Source: Sphaerulina vaccinii (Eukaryota > Ascomycota > Dothideomycetes > Mycosphaerellales > Mycosphaerellaceae). From it: a DNA stretch of 64,000 nt. The position numbers were made by a program, and so were the translations under genes. This document shows, in pieces, positions 10,485-20,159 of this stretch; positions within the stretch are counted from its first letter, which is position 1; each line of letters begins with the position of its first letter. Below the pieces are notes generated by a model that searched no databases, had not been told where the DNA came from, and worked only from the letters and a program-made list of their open reading frames with translations. The stretch is taken from NCBI GenBank assembly GCA_022570795.1, contig JAKUDP010000012.1, positions 620,001 to 684,000 of the forward strand, read 5' to 3'.

Positions 10485-12346
10485 CTAGCATGTATATTCC
10501 AACCCAAATTCAATAGTCGGTATGCCCGAGAAGTTCGCAGGGACAAGGTATGTGATGTTGTAGTAATAATGTGCGTAAATGGTCGATCCATAATTCGTGG
10601 GCAGTATCTCCAGGCCTGGTGCCTCCACATCGACTTTCAAGCAAGGCAGATTGTCGAAACCAGATATGACATTCCCAACAAGATTCCACCGAGGAGGTAT
10701 ACCAGAAATCATGAATTGGAAACTGTCAGACCCTTCCTGTGTGGCCTTCGGATACGAGATGACAAGTTTGTTCGCAGTAGCTACAGCTTTGATCGTTGAT
10801 GCTGATGGGTAGAGGCTGAAGAATCCATTGTATGGGCGTGGCTTGTGATCTGGATCGGAGGCCCAGTGTACGATCGCTGGAACGAATTGTTGACTTCGTA
10901 CTGTGATCTCGTTTTGCTCAATACCTCCAGCCATAATATCTTTGCTGAGCCAGGACATGGCTATTCTGGAACCCGTGCCGTTCAGGTTCTCTTCAATCGT
11001 CTTCTTTATCTCGCGGTCATTCGTGGGTGCTGTAGTGAGACCAGCTAGGACAGAAGAGGAATATGCTGAGCGACTGTGGACATCACAAGCGACATGGAAG
11101 CACCTTTTGCAGCATCGTATTCCAGATCAGCTTGTCGCAGATTCGGTTCGGGAGCATTGGACAATCCAAGCAGACCCCAGAACCAGAGTGGAAGGATTGC
11201 GCTATCGAAGTTCAGATCCCGAGAGTTAGCACGATCATATGGTCCCACGAAGTTCCCGAGATACGGGTTGTAGTGAACAGCGATGTCCTTCCAAAATTCA
11301 GAGAGCAGCCAAGGAGCTTTCTTAGTGAGGTACTGGTCTGCTGGTCCGTACTTGAACGCTGCTGCCAGTGCCCAGACGTCCACACCATAGTAGGTCGGCG
11401 CATTGTACTCGCCAAAGACATTGGAGCCTTTGGTAAACAGCTTAAATATGTCGGTGGCATGCGTGTTGGCAAAGTCGATCAATGTCTGATTTTGAGTTCG
11501 ATGTCCAACCCAGCCGACTGTAAGTGATCGCATGAGTCCTGGATTGGTATAGGCATTGACAAGGTTGTAGCCATCTGTGCCATTACGTCGCATAGCACCA
11601 ACAGCTTGTACTTCGAGCGCGGAGATGATCCTATGAACCAGATCTGTGCCAATGAGGTCGGAGAACTCTTCTACTATCTGGACAAGTTGTGTCCCTACAA
11701 ATTCTCGCCAGTTTGGATCATATGAGCCCTGAATCGTGTCAGGCAGATGCCGTCAGGAACTCCTGAAATCGTGTCAGGCAGATGCCGTCAGGAACTCCAA
11801 GTGCTACTTACATATATTTCTGGAGGATACAGTGGCGAGTCTGGCGTTGGATTAGGTTCTGTAAAGGAAGTCAGTGGCGCCAGATTTGCATATGGAGAAT
11901 CGCTTACCGTCTGGGGACAACTTCCACGTGCCATACCAGGGAGCAGTAAAGTTGTCAGTGAGCTGATTCGCGAGTCTTGATGTGAGTTAGCATGCACATA
12001 TCCGCGTCCAGTCAAGAGGTGGCTTACATATTGCCGATGGCTTCCTTTGCGTTCTCCAGATCGCCACTCTGGTTTCTGTAAAGAAGCCCAGGCACATACC
12101 ACGATGTGAACCGCACACTCCAAGGACCATTGTCCTGATAGATTATGTACTTGTATGTTACATCGAACCTGGCGTCGTTAAGAGCCATGGAGTAGTCAAA
12201 CAGGCTCTGGGCATCTAGGTGATGTATATCAGCCAGTTTCATTTAGAAATTTGGGACTTCCACTCACAGGGAGACAGCTCAGCTGTCTTGTTCGCAGTCG
12301 CTGCGCATGTTGCACAAGCAAATCTTATGACTCTCTTCAACTGCAT
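10485..12346 (-). CDS. Secreted or lumenal conserved fungal protein, multi-exon
   Basis: Minus-strand gene reconstructed from canonical introns at 12215-12267, 11976-12027, 11859-11907 and 11729-11811; exons 12028-12214, 11908-11975, 11812-11858 and about 11060-11728 join in frame. The long exon has Trp/Tyr-rich helices typical of six-hairpin-like secreted proteins (EYNAPTYYGVDVWALA, VGPYDRANSRDLNFD). The C-terminal part (SGFDNLPCLKVDVEAPGL) looks like a beta-rich tail with N-glycosylation sites. I recognise this as a conserved ascomycete family without being able to name a reaction; a glycoside-active role is speculative. The start is uncertain: ATG at 12346 gives a weak signal peptide (MQLKRVIRFACATCAATA). 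Around 11040-11100 the reading frame changes: either a 59-nt intron (donor GTGCTT, acceptor TCCTAG) or a one-base frameshift. Confidence 0.55.
11732..11801. repeat. 35-bp direct tandem duplication carrying a 3' splice site
   Basis: Positions 11732-11766 and 11767-11801 are two copies of the same sequence, beginning AATCGTGTCAGGCAGATGCC and nearly identical over 32 bases. They lie in the intron 11729-11811 of the minus-strand gene. Each copy, read on the minus strand, ends in an acceptor (ACACGATTCAG and ACACGATTTCAG), so the intron has two competing 3' splice sites 34 nt apart. Confidence 0.85.
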
Positions 12347-13124
12347 TCCTGCCTTTTCAGATAGCTGGAGCCTATCGTTCACTACGTTCAGTCCTACCTT
12401 CAGTCCGTCTCTCTGATCGGAGAAGCGAACTCCTCTTTGTAGATCCTGCCAGTCTCCATAAAATAGGCGACATCTTGAGGGGCGTACTCGTGTTGATGAA
12501 CCCTCCATTCGGCACCGCTCGGTTACACAGGCACATAGTGCCATATACACGCGTTCAACCTGGCATTGGTCCTCTTTGAGATGATAAGGCGAGGTTACGG
12601 CTCATGCAGAGTGGTGGATGTCAGATCTTGGCAGGTCCATGGGGACGCTGGCGAAGCGATGTGGCCCATCATCACGCATTTTCCTGATGATACGACGTGA
12701 CTTTGACTTGATGCGTGATGACCGGAGAGACGTTGATATCAAGGAAATGTGAGGATGTCTCTCGGATGTTTTGGTCAAGACGGGCTAGTTGGCTTAGTCA
12801 TCGCGAAGGGATCACTTCCTCCTGATTTCGTCTGCTCCCGTCTTCTTCATCCAACTCCATCACACATGCCAAAATGCCAACACTCTATCAGCCTCAGGCT
12901 CTCAATATAGGAGCTACACGTGCTCGCATATCGCTGCGGCGCTCCACTGAAGTCCGTCAGCGATATCAAACGGAGATCCTTCCGTATCTTTTCTCGTGAT
13001 CGTACTCAGGCGAGATGCAACTCACCCCACCATAGATACTGCCATATCTGGCCCGCGAAAGTCACAAGGTTGTCTTCGACATTCATATGATGGAAGTCGT
13101 CCTTGTCGACACTATCAGAGGATC
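12347..13124. promoter_or_regulatory. Divergent promoter region
   Basis: Intergenic space between the secreted-protein gene (minus) and the sugar transporter (plus), so it should hold both promoters. I see no gene in it. An inverted pair around the CATCACGCA / TGCGTGATG motif at about 12670-12720 could be a binding-site pair; this is unproven. Confidence 0.4.
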
Positions 13125-15020
13125 ATGGCATCCATCAGTGAGCCACTCACGCTAGATCAAGCACTCGCTGGACGAAGGCTCTCTCGAAACTCAGGAGTGA
13201 TAGTACTCAATATCATCCTGTCCGTGGTCCAGCTTTCGAGTTATGCTACCGGCTATGATGGGTCCATGATGAGTTAGTAGGGACATCTTCGCTGCGCAGC
13301 AGCATTGGAAGAACGACAACTTGCTGATCGGCTCATAGATGGGCTGCAGACACTGGACACCTGGCGAACGTATTTCAACAACCCTTCGCCGGGGACTCTG
13401 GGGATATGTGCGACCCTAAACTCCTCGAGACTACTCCCGAACTAATCAGAAGCTTGCAGACTCAATGCCATCCAGAACATCGGGCAACTAGCGGCATTGC
13501 CATTTTGTGCCTATGCATGTGACAAATTCGGACGTGTCAAGACACTCATTCTCGGCGCCCTCCTGATCATGCTAGGTGTAGCTCTCCAAGGTGCAGCTCA
13601 GAACACAGGCATTTTCATTGCTGCACGAGGAGTCATCGGCTTTGGACTGGCCTTCAACATAACAGCAGCACCACTCCTCTTGCTTGAGCTAGCCTACCCA
13701 ACTCAAAGGTCTCCTATGGTCAGTATCTACAACGCGCAGTGGAATCTAGGAGCGATAGCTGCTGCATGGATCACTTATGGCACGTTTGCCTTGGGAGACA
13801 GCTGGTCTTGGAGAATACCCTCCGTGCTACAAGGTCTTGTAAGCGTTCTGCAAGTCGGATCTTGCTTCCTCCTTGTTGAGTCTCCACGATGGCTTCTATC
13901 TGTTGGCAAAGAAGAACATGCTCGGCGCATTGTCACGAAATGGCACGCAAATGGCAACCACTCCGATCCACTCATCGAATTAGAGCTCGCTGAGATCAGG
14001 CTTGCTCTGCACCTAGAAGCGGAACTGGCACGAGATGCTAAGTGGACATCTTTCATCAAGACAAAAGGCAACCGCAAGCGACTCCTCATAATTTTATGCG
14101 TCGGCTTCTTCTCTCAGTGGAGCGGCAATGGTTTGACCAGTTACTATTTAAGCATCGTGCTGGATAGCATTGGCTACACATCTTCAAAGACACAAAGTCT
14201 TATAAATGGTCTGCTACAGATCTGGGTACTTGTGACAAGCATGTTCTTTGCTCTTTTGGTTAACAAGTTTGGAAGACGGACGCTGTTCTTGGCTTCGACT
14301 GTGGCTGTGCTGATCACTTACATCAGTAAGGCTTGACCTCCTGTTTTATGATAGCCAGGAGAAGCTGACAACAGAATGCGCAGTTTGGACAGCACTTCAA
14401 GCAACGTATGATCGACAGACTGCCGATGGTGGACAAGGCAATCCTAATGTAGCAAAATGCGTTCTGGCTATGGTATGTCGAAGCACTACAGAACGGCAAG
14501 GAGATGTGCTGACAACCCTATCTCAGATCTTCCTTTACACCCTCGCCTTCAACATCGGCTGGAGTCCGCTGCAAGTCACCTACGTCGTTGAGATTCTGCC
14601 ATACCACCTGCGCGCTAAGGTGAGTAGATCCTGACGACCCCTGCCTGTTGAGCTGACGTTGTCTACAGGGACTGGTGCTCTACAACCTCTTTGTCGCCGC
14701 AGCATTGGTGTTCAACCAATACGCCAATCCCATCGCGCTTGCGAACATTGGATGGAAGTGTAAGTCCTCTGATCCCAGCTCACTTGATTGAACAAGGGCT
14801 GATGTGTATAACAGATTACATCGTGTACGATGTCTGGATCTTCTTCGAACTACTAGTGGTCTACTTTCTGTTTGTGGAGACTGGAAACAGCTCCTTGGAG
14901 CAGACTGCTGCACTGCTCGATGGCGCCGATGTGAAGGACGCTCTCGCTGCGGGCGCCACGAAGGATGTCATGGAGCTAACGACTATTTGCTCTGCTGATG
15001 GAAAAGCCTTCGATAGCTGA
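13125..15020 (+). CDS. MFS sugar transporter (lactose permease / hexose transporter-like)
   Basis: A plasma-membrane sugar:proton symporter of the MFS sugar porter family, coded in seven exons: 13125-13272, 13339-13405, 13460-14325, 14384-14472, 14527-14619, 14669-14759, 14815-15020. Family signatures are GYDGSMM in TM1, CDKFGRVKTL after TM2, RGVIGFG in TM4, VESPRWLLSVG before the central loop and NKFGRRTLF in the second half. Five introns have canonical GT-AG borders and keep frame. The second (13406-13459) does not: the in-frame junction would need a donor reading ATATGT. An alternative canonical donor (GTATTT, 13364-) would delete a conserved YFNNP loop. Hydrophobicity fits 12 helices. Substrate is not predictable; the gene may be damaged at that donor. 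Confidence 0.8.
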
Positions 15021-16348
15021 AGTTACCCAAATATGGATGATGGAACGTGGCGCCTTGCACATGGCCTGCCATTGAACGAGGAGAGATTTCGGGGCCGGAT
15101 CTTAGGCTATTCTCTTATGGTATCGGTGGCAGCCGCGAGACCATGAGGTAGGCGTAAGAAGCCTAGTGATGCTAGCTTACATGCGGAGCTTGTGTAGGCT
15201 TGTATGCAAGTCTGCGTATGATGCCAATGCAGCTCTGGCTCAGCCTTGCCTCAGCCTTACTCCACCACACTCTCTGCTGACGCTTGGGACTCTAGGGCAT
15301 GGCAAGACGAACGTGCTCACAACTTTCAATATCATCTCGACACTTCTTACTGCGGCACAAAAAGGCATTTGTTACCTGCTATGCTTTGTGATGAAGCTTG
15401 AAATCATGCTCCGCAACACGCTTGCACGGCGAGCCCGACCCGCATACCGACAGCCTCACTGCACGCATCAACTTTATCTCCGCGACAACATCTCGACTCT
15501 GCATCTCTGGTACTGGATACGGGCCTGGACAGAGATGCAGTGGCTTCAGCATGCAGAATGCTGATTCAAGCCGCGGACGTCTTTCGATGAAGCTTCATAT
15601 AAAGCTTAGGGCACAGCCTTGTTCATGCAAAGCTTGGGTCTCAGCCTTATTGCGAAAGTACACTTCTCGAATGTGAAATCGCATGTGTATGCTTACAATC
15701 GCAGGTGATGTTTTCTTTCCAATGAGCAGTAGGTTGTGTGCTTTGCGACTTGGTCTTGTGTCATTAACCTGCTCGCTGCAAGATCTCGAGGGAGAACGCA
15801 GTTGGAGAAGTCCACTGCAAGGCTTCAGCCTGACTGCACTCACTAACCTTATCGCAAGGACATCCAGCTTTTGAGTTACACGTGCTTCCAGGTGCGGTCG
15901 CATTCGAGGTCGAACAGCCACGATATGCCACGAGTAAGACTCTCCGATGCAATGCATCGTCACCACGGCTTCTTCAATGGTAGCTGGCGTTCCAGATTCT
16001 GACATTCAAGTCTAAGAGCAGTATTGAGCTCACGACCACCGGCTCCGTGGCTGGCAGCAATGTCTCCGACTGGAGCCAGCGCTGTCTCATGGCGCGATCG
16101 ATGCTGGAGATATCACCTCGATTCCAGAGTCTCTGCCGCTGTCAAACTCTCACAAAAGGCAGCTCAAGATCATAGTAAAAGTTCGGTCCCGGCTACCAGC
16201 ATATAAAGAGGCCACGAAAGCCTCCAACACCAGACACCAACCCTCAGCAATCAGCTTCATCAGCAGTCAGCTCTCCTCATCCGATCTCAGGACAAAGTCG
16301 TCACCTTGTACATCGGACCAGCGCCACAAACCCATCCACAATAGCACC
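15021..16348. other. Intergenic region
   Basis: Between the sugar transporter and the peptide precursor. Short frames only. The final 150 bases have a pyrimidine- and CA-rich leader typical of fungal promoters (CAGCAATCAGC, CTCATCCG) before the ATG at 16349. Confidence 0.45.
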
Positions 16349-16755
16349 ATGCGTTTCTCCTCTGTAGCTGGTCTGTTGGCACTGGCCACATATGCTCAGG
16401 GCATTGCCTTGCCGCGTGTTCGTATTGTTGAGCCGGTGGGTTTCTCCCTACGCTTGGCCGAGTGAAGTGAGCTGACGAGCGTTAGATTGGACTGGCCGCA
16501 AGAGAAGCCGGCCACGTAGCGAGCTTTCACCACGGCAGCTTCAAGCGCGAGCCTGATGCTGAGCCTGAAGCTCGTGTCAGAGGCAGCCAAGTCGATGCAC
16601 GCGAGGCTGAGCCTGAAGCTCGCGTCAGAGGATCTCAAGTTGATGCACGCGAGCCTGAGCCTGAAGCCCGTGGTCGCAGGCTTACCGCTGACAAGCGGGA
16701 GGCTGAAGCTGAAGCCAAGAGCACCAGATTGACGAGCAGCAAACGAGAGGCTTAG
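16349..16755 (+). CDS. Kex2-processed repeat peptide precursor (KEP / RiPP-like)
   Basis: Two exons (16349-16435 and 16486-16755) joined by a 50-nt intron with donor GTGGGT, branch CTGAC and acceptor TTAG give 118 residues. Residues 1-20 are a signal peptide (MRFSSVAGLLALATYAQGIA). The rest is four repeats of about 16 residues: a Glu-Ala/Glu-Pro spacer (EAEPEA, EPEPEA, EAEAEA) followed by a short core ending in a basic site. Cores read RVRGSQVDAR twice, then RGRRLTADKR and KSTRLTSSKR. Kex2-type cleavage after KR and trimming of XA/XP dipeptides by a Ste13-like peptidase is the established logic for alpha-factor-type precursors. The cores lack the Trp-Cys pattern of ascomycete alpha-pheromones, so a non-pheromone KEP or a dikaritin-like RiPP is more likely. 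No UstY-type gene is nearby. A stop (TAG, 16753-16755) interrupts the fifth spacer. Confidence 0.65.
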
Positions 16756-16831
16756 GCTGAAGCCAAGAGCACCATATTGACAACCTAAGCAGCAAGCGAG
16801 AGGCCGAAGCTGGGGCTCCAAGTGGCTGGTA
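16756..16831 (+). pseudogene. Decayed continuation of the peptide repeat array
   Basis: Past the stop at 16753-16755 the sequence keeps coding for recognisable repeat pieces. AEAKSTILTT follows in the same frame, then a second stop. In another frame SSKREAEAGAPSGW runs into a final TAG. So one nonsense change plus a frameshift appear to have cut off at least one further repeat and the old C-terminus. Confidence 0.55.
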
Positions 16832-17140
16832 GAATTCAGGCGAGGATGAGATCGAGGTCTCCGTATCCAGTACATCCTTACTAGAGGTCAAGATTTGGTG
16901 AAAGATAAGAATGAGCATATACCATGAGACCGCTTCTGTGAAGAGACGGAGGAGGGGGTTGGCCTTGAAAATTGCTTTTGTGTCTTTGATCGTGGAATAG
17001 TCTGTTTGTTGAGAGAATGGTCGAGCACTCTTCGTTTCATTGCTTCTCGACACATGTCCTGCTACGCATCCGCATCGTCTTGGCTGTAGGGCCCTGAATC
17101 AGAGAGTCTCGAAATGCCCTCTGATAGTTTTGAAGAGAGT
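16832..17140. other. 3' flank between convergent genes
   Basis: Shared 3' region of the peptide precursor and the minus-strand gene ending at 17141. No gene seen. Confidence 0.4.
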
Positions 17141-17707
17141 CTAGACCATCTCCCGAATAGCCTCTCCGTCCCACGTGGGCCACGGCACACCCATGGTATG
17201 TGCCCGTATCTGGTCGTCCTCTTTTGCAGTCTCTCTCTCGTTCAGCCACTGAGAGCACCACTCCTGACTATGCTGATTGTAGTACAAGACGTTGTCCTTG
17301 AACACGCGGAAATGAACTGGTACCCCAGGCCGGTCCATATCGTATTTGAGGGTTTCGAAGCGTCTCTTAGTTCTACCTGGTAGCACGGGCATCCCAACAC
17401 TCGAGAGTCGGACATCCGTGATGTTGGCGGCTGCATCATCCGAGAGCGAACTAAGCCAGGAGCCGATGTATGTTCGATAAAAGAGGAAAAAGTGTGGACG
17501 GCAGTAGTAGGAGACAATCGTCGCAGCACGCGACTTGCTGTTGATGTGAAGCTGAGTTGGAGGCTTGTAATTCTTGTTAACGACGACGACGCCAGACGGC
17601 AGCATCTGCATGAAGTAATCGAGTATCATGTCCTGCAGCTCTTGTGGAAGTGCTTGGATGTGGTCGTCAAGTCCGTCATTTGAGGTCGACGGTATGACTG
17701 TAGCCAT
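17141..17707 (-). CDS. F-box-like / domain-of-unknown-function protein, 188 aa
   Basis: An intronless frame starting at ATG 17707 encodes 188 residues. It opens with a disordered stretch and then an F-box-like helix, HIQALPQELQDMILDYFMQ (residues about 17-35). The body reads SRAATIVSYYCRPHFFLFYRT, a pattern found in many short dothideomycete proteins of unknown role that begin with an F-box-like motif. The C-terminus contains VHFRVFKDN and PWPTWDGEA. F-box proteins recruit substrates to SCF ubiquitin ligases, but here the motif is weak and no substrate domain is visible. The open frame extends upstream to 18019, but the context favours the internal ATG. Confidence 0.6.
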   Translation of the reverse strand: MATVIPSTSNDGLDDHIQALPQELQDMILDYFMQMLPSGVVVVNKNYKPPTQLHINSKSRAATIVSYYCRPHFFLFYRTYIGSWLSSLSDDAAANITDVRLSSVGMPVLPGRTKRRFETLKYDMDRPGVPVHFRVFKDNVLYYNQHSQEWCSQWLNERETAKEDDQIRAHTMGVPWPTWDGEAIREMV

Positions 17708-20159
17708 GATTGATCGTCGCAATGAATGAGCTTTCGGAGAGAAGAAATGTTGATCTCGACCAAGTCGAAAGCTTAAAATAAGTTGATGTTTGTCTTGAAG
17801 CAGCACAGGGTTCGTCCAGAGGCCGAGAAGAACGCGGAAATGAAGGCCAAGTGAAGTGAAGCTGTGAAAAGTGAAAAGTGAAAAGTGAACGATAGCCAAA
17901 TCGCACCCTGCATTTCCTGAGACTGCGCTGAATGAGGACCGTGGTCGGCGCCCATGATGAGCAGGAGTCCTGGGGTGAGTAGAGCCGCCATAGGATGAGC
18001 CGCACCGGAAAAATATCACGCTTTTTGTTGAAAAACCCTCGTTTCTTCAAGTAATCCGAGATCATCTGAATGTCAGAGTCGAACCGTCAAGGCCATGTCA
18101 CGCTTCTTCACAGCAAGTCAGCTAGCTGTCTCCGAGTCGGGATATTTCACATGACCCGGTTACATCCCATAGCTATACCATTGCCGTGGTGCTGGCTCTC
18201 GACAGAGCTTTCGGAGTCGACTCCATGGCATAGTGGAGTGTCGTACAGCAGCATAGAGCTGAGTCAAGCCGGCACCTCGCAGCTACACTCGCACATGGCT
18301 GCCACTTCACAAACATCGCATCGGCCAAGCGTCCGAGACTTACCAGACATGAATTTCCGCTTCAAGCTGGGTGCATGGGGTGTGCTTTGCCATAGTATCA
18401 CGGCTCGGATCGATCTCGATTGTGTTCGCTTGTGCTAGTCAGCCTGCCATCTGGGTAAATCCATAGGAGGAGATTCTGAGGAAGATGCAAAGCATTCGCG
18501 TTGACTGCTGGCATCAGGTGAAGTCGGCCTCCTCCCGTGCTCTGGGTCCTTCGGAAAGTCTGTCGTCTTCTCCACGTCGGGTCTTGAGGTCTTCAGGATC
18601 GTCTTGGCGGCGGCTACCACATGGTCTGCATTCTTCAGCATCAATTCGTTTCAGAGACTGTTTCCAAAACTCTGCATCGTCGATAGTCTATAGAGCTTCA
18701 ACAGCTTCGCACCAGCGGAAGCTGCAAGACCTCATACGGAGGCAACCGTGTCTCTGCTGTACATTGTACAGATATATACCACTCAAATATAGGACTTCCA
18801 TGCATCGAAGCGAGTATTTTCATCATCGATGGCATGTAATTCGTCGTCGATGGGACAAATACCAAGGTACGATGGTCGCAAGCTTGAAGGAAAGCTCGAG
18901 GTGTGGTCTCGCAGATCGAGCAGAGCCTCAAAACGCTATGCCGAGTGAATGCGAACAGGCTTCCAAGCTGCATTGCTAGGGTCCCTGATTCGCATCATCT
19001 TGCGCAAGCACGGGAGCGCTGATACACAGACAGGCCAAGCTCGTCAGATCAACTCCTTATCTGGAACATGTCGCCTGTAAACAAGCACCGGCAGAAGAGG
19101 AGACGATTCCTGTGCGACGGAACTGATCGAGATATGTTCTACCGGGCGTCGCTTGTGCGAGGGCGCAGAAAGATTCCTGTCTACCCCTCCACTTGTTTCT
19201 CCGATGTGGTGTTTGCGAAAGAAGGACTGCAGTAGCAAGCTGCACGGCGAGCTATCATAGTTTGCGGCAGTAGCGCGTCCGGGGGATCTGGACCATTAAT
19301 GGCTGCCAGATCCCGGTTCTGCTCTCGTTGTCTGGCGCGCTGCGACATCATCCTCCAGCGCCGCAACGCGTGTTTTGTGAGAGTTGTTGGCTGACTCCCG
19401 GGACAGCCAGGACCAGCCCTGCAGCTGCATGCAGTGAGAGAGCTTCGTGCCGACGAGAGGCACAGTGGCGCTTGCGAAAATATCATGGCGGCTGCAGATG
19501 TTGGTGCTTGATGGCGAGCTTGACAGCAAAGATGGAGCAGAAGTTGGGTGTGAGACGACTGGTTGCAAGAAGGGCAAGGTGACGAAACTGACGAAACGTC
19601 GAAGAGGCTCTCCAGAGCGATCTGCATTCCCTGCCCCGCTTTACTTCTTCCTCAAGCGCTAGCATGGACATGGTATCAGAAATGAGAGAAGATCATTCGC
19701 TGATAGCACCGCACATGGCATGGGTTGCTGCAAGCCGTTCCCTTCCATGCTGTTGGGCTGGGCGGGCTTGCCTGCACCTCTGCCTCACGCTTCACAATTC
19801 ACTGACTTTCGCTGTTTTGTCCTGTCTCGTGCTCTGAATTATTGTTGACTGCCAACTTACTCGTTGTCTTGCCATTGACATCGACATCTCTCTCTCTCGC
19901 CACTGCTGTACAGCGCATCTCGTGCTTCATCATACAGTGCGACATATTTCGGTTATTCTTGTACTATACTATACTGTTCTACGAGCGATTGCCTGCTTTA
20001 TCGCATGTTCTGAGTCCTGATACATTCCACAACTCGGAAGAAGCTCCGCCATACAGCAGCAACAACCCACTGACACCACTTCCCACGCTCTCGACAGCGT
20101 AGGCTTTTGCCTTTGCACTGAAACGACCCGACACGCTATTGCCCCGCCTCATGTGAAGG
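17708..20159. other. Long intergenic region
   Basis: About 2.4 kb between divergently transcribed genes. At 17869-17888 there is a short GTGAAAAGTGAAAAGTGAA tandem repeat. The 500 bases before 20160 are pyrimidine rich and then AT rich (ACTATACTATACTG at 19962), as expected for a promoter. Several short frames exist on both strands but none has a domain, signal peptide or matching splice sites. Confidence 0.45.

Noticed and set aside
16349..16755. Alpha-factor mating pheromone precursor
   Set aside because: The KR and EAEA processing pattern fits, but the repeats lack the WC...CW-type core of ascomycete alpha-pheromones.
19181..19627. Minus-strand 148-residue open frame
   Set aside because: Low-complexity Ser/Cys-rich translation with overlapping frames on both strands; no supporting feature.
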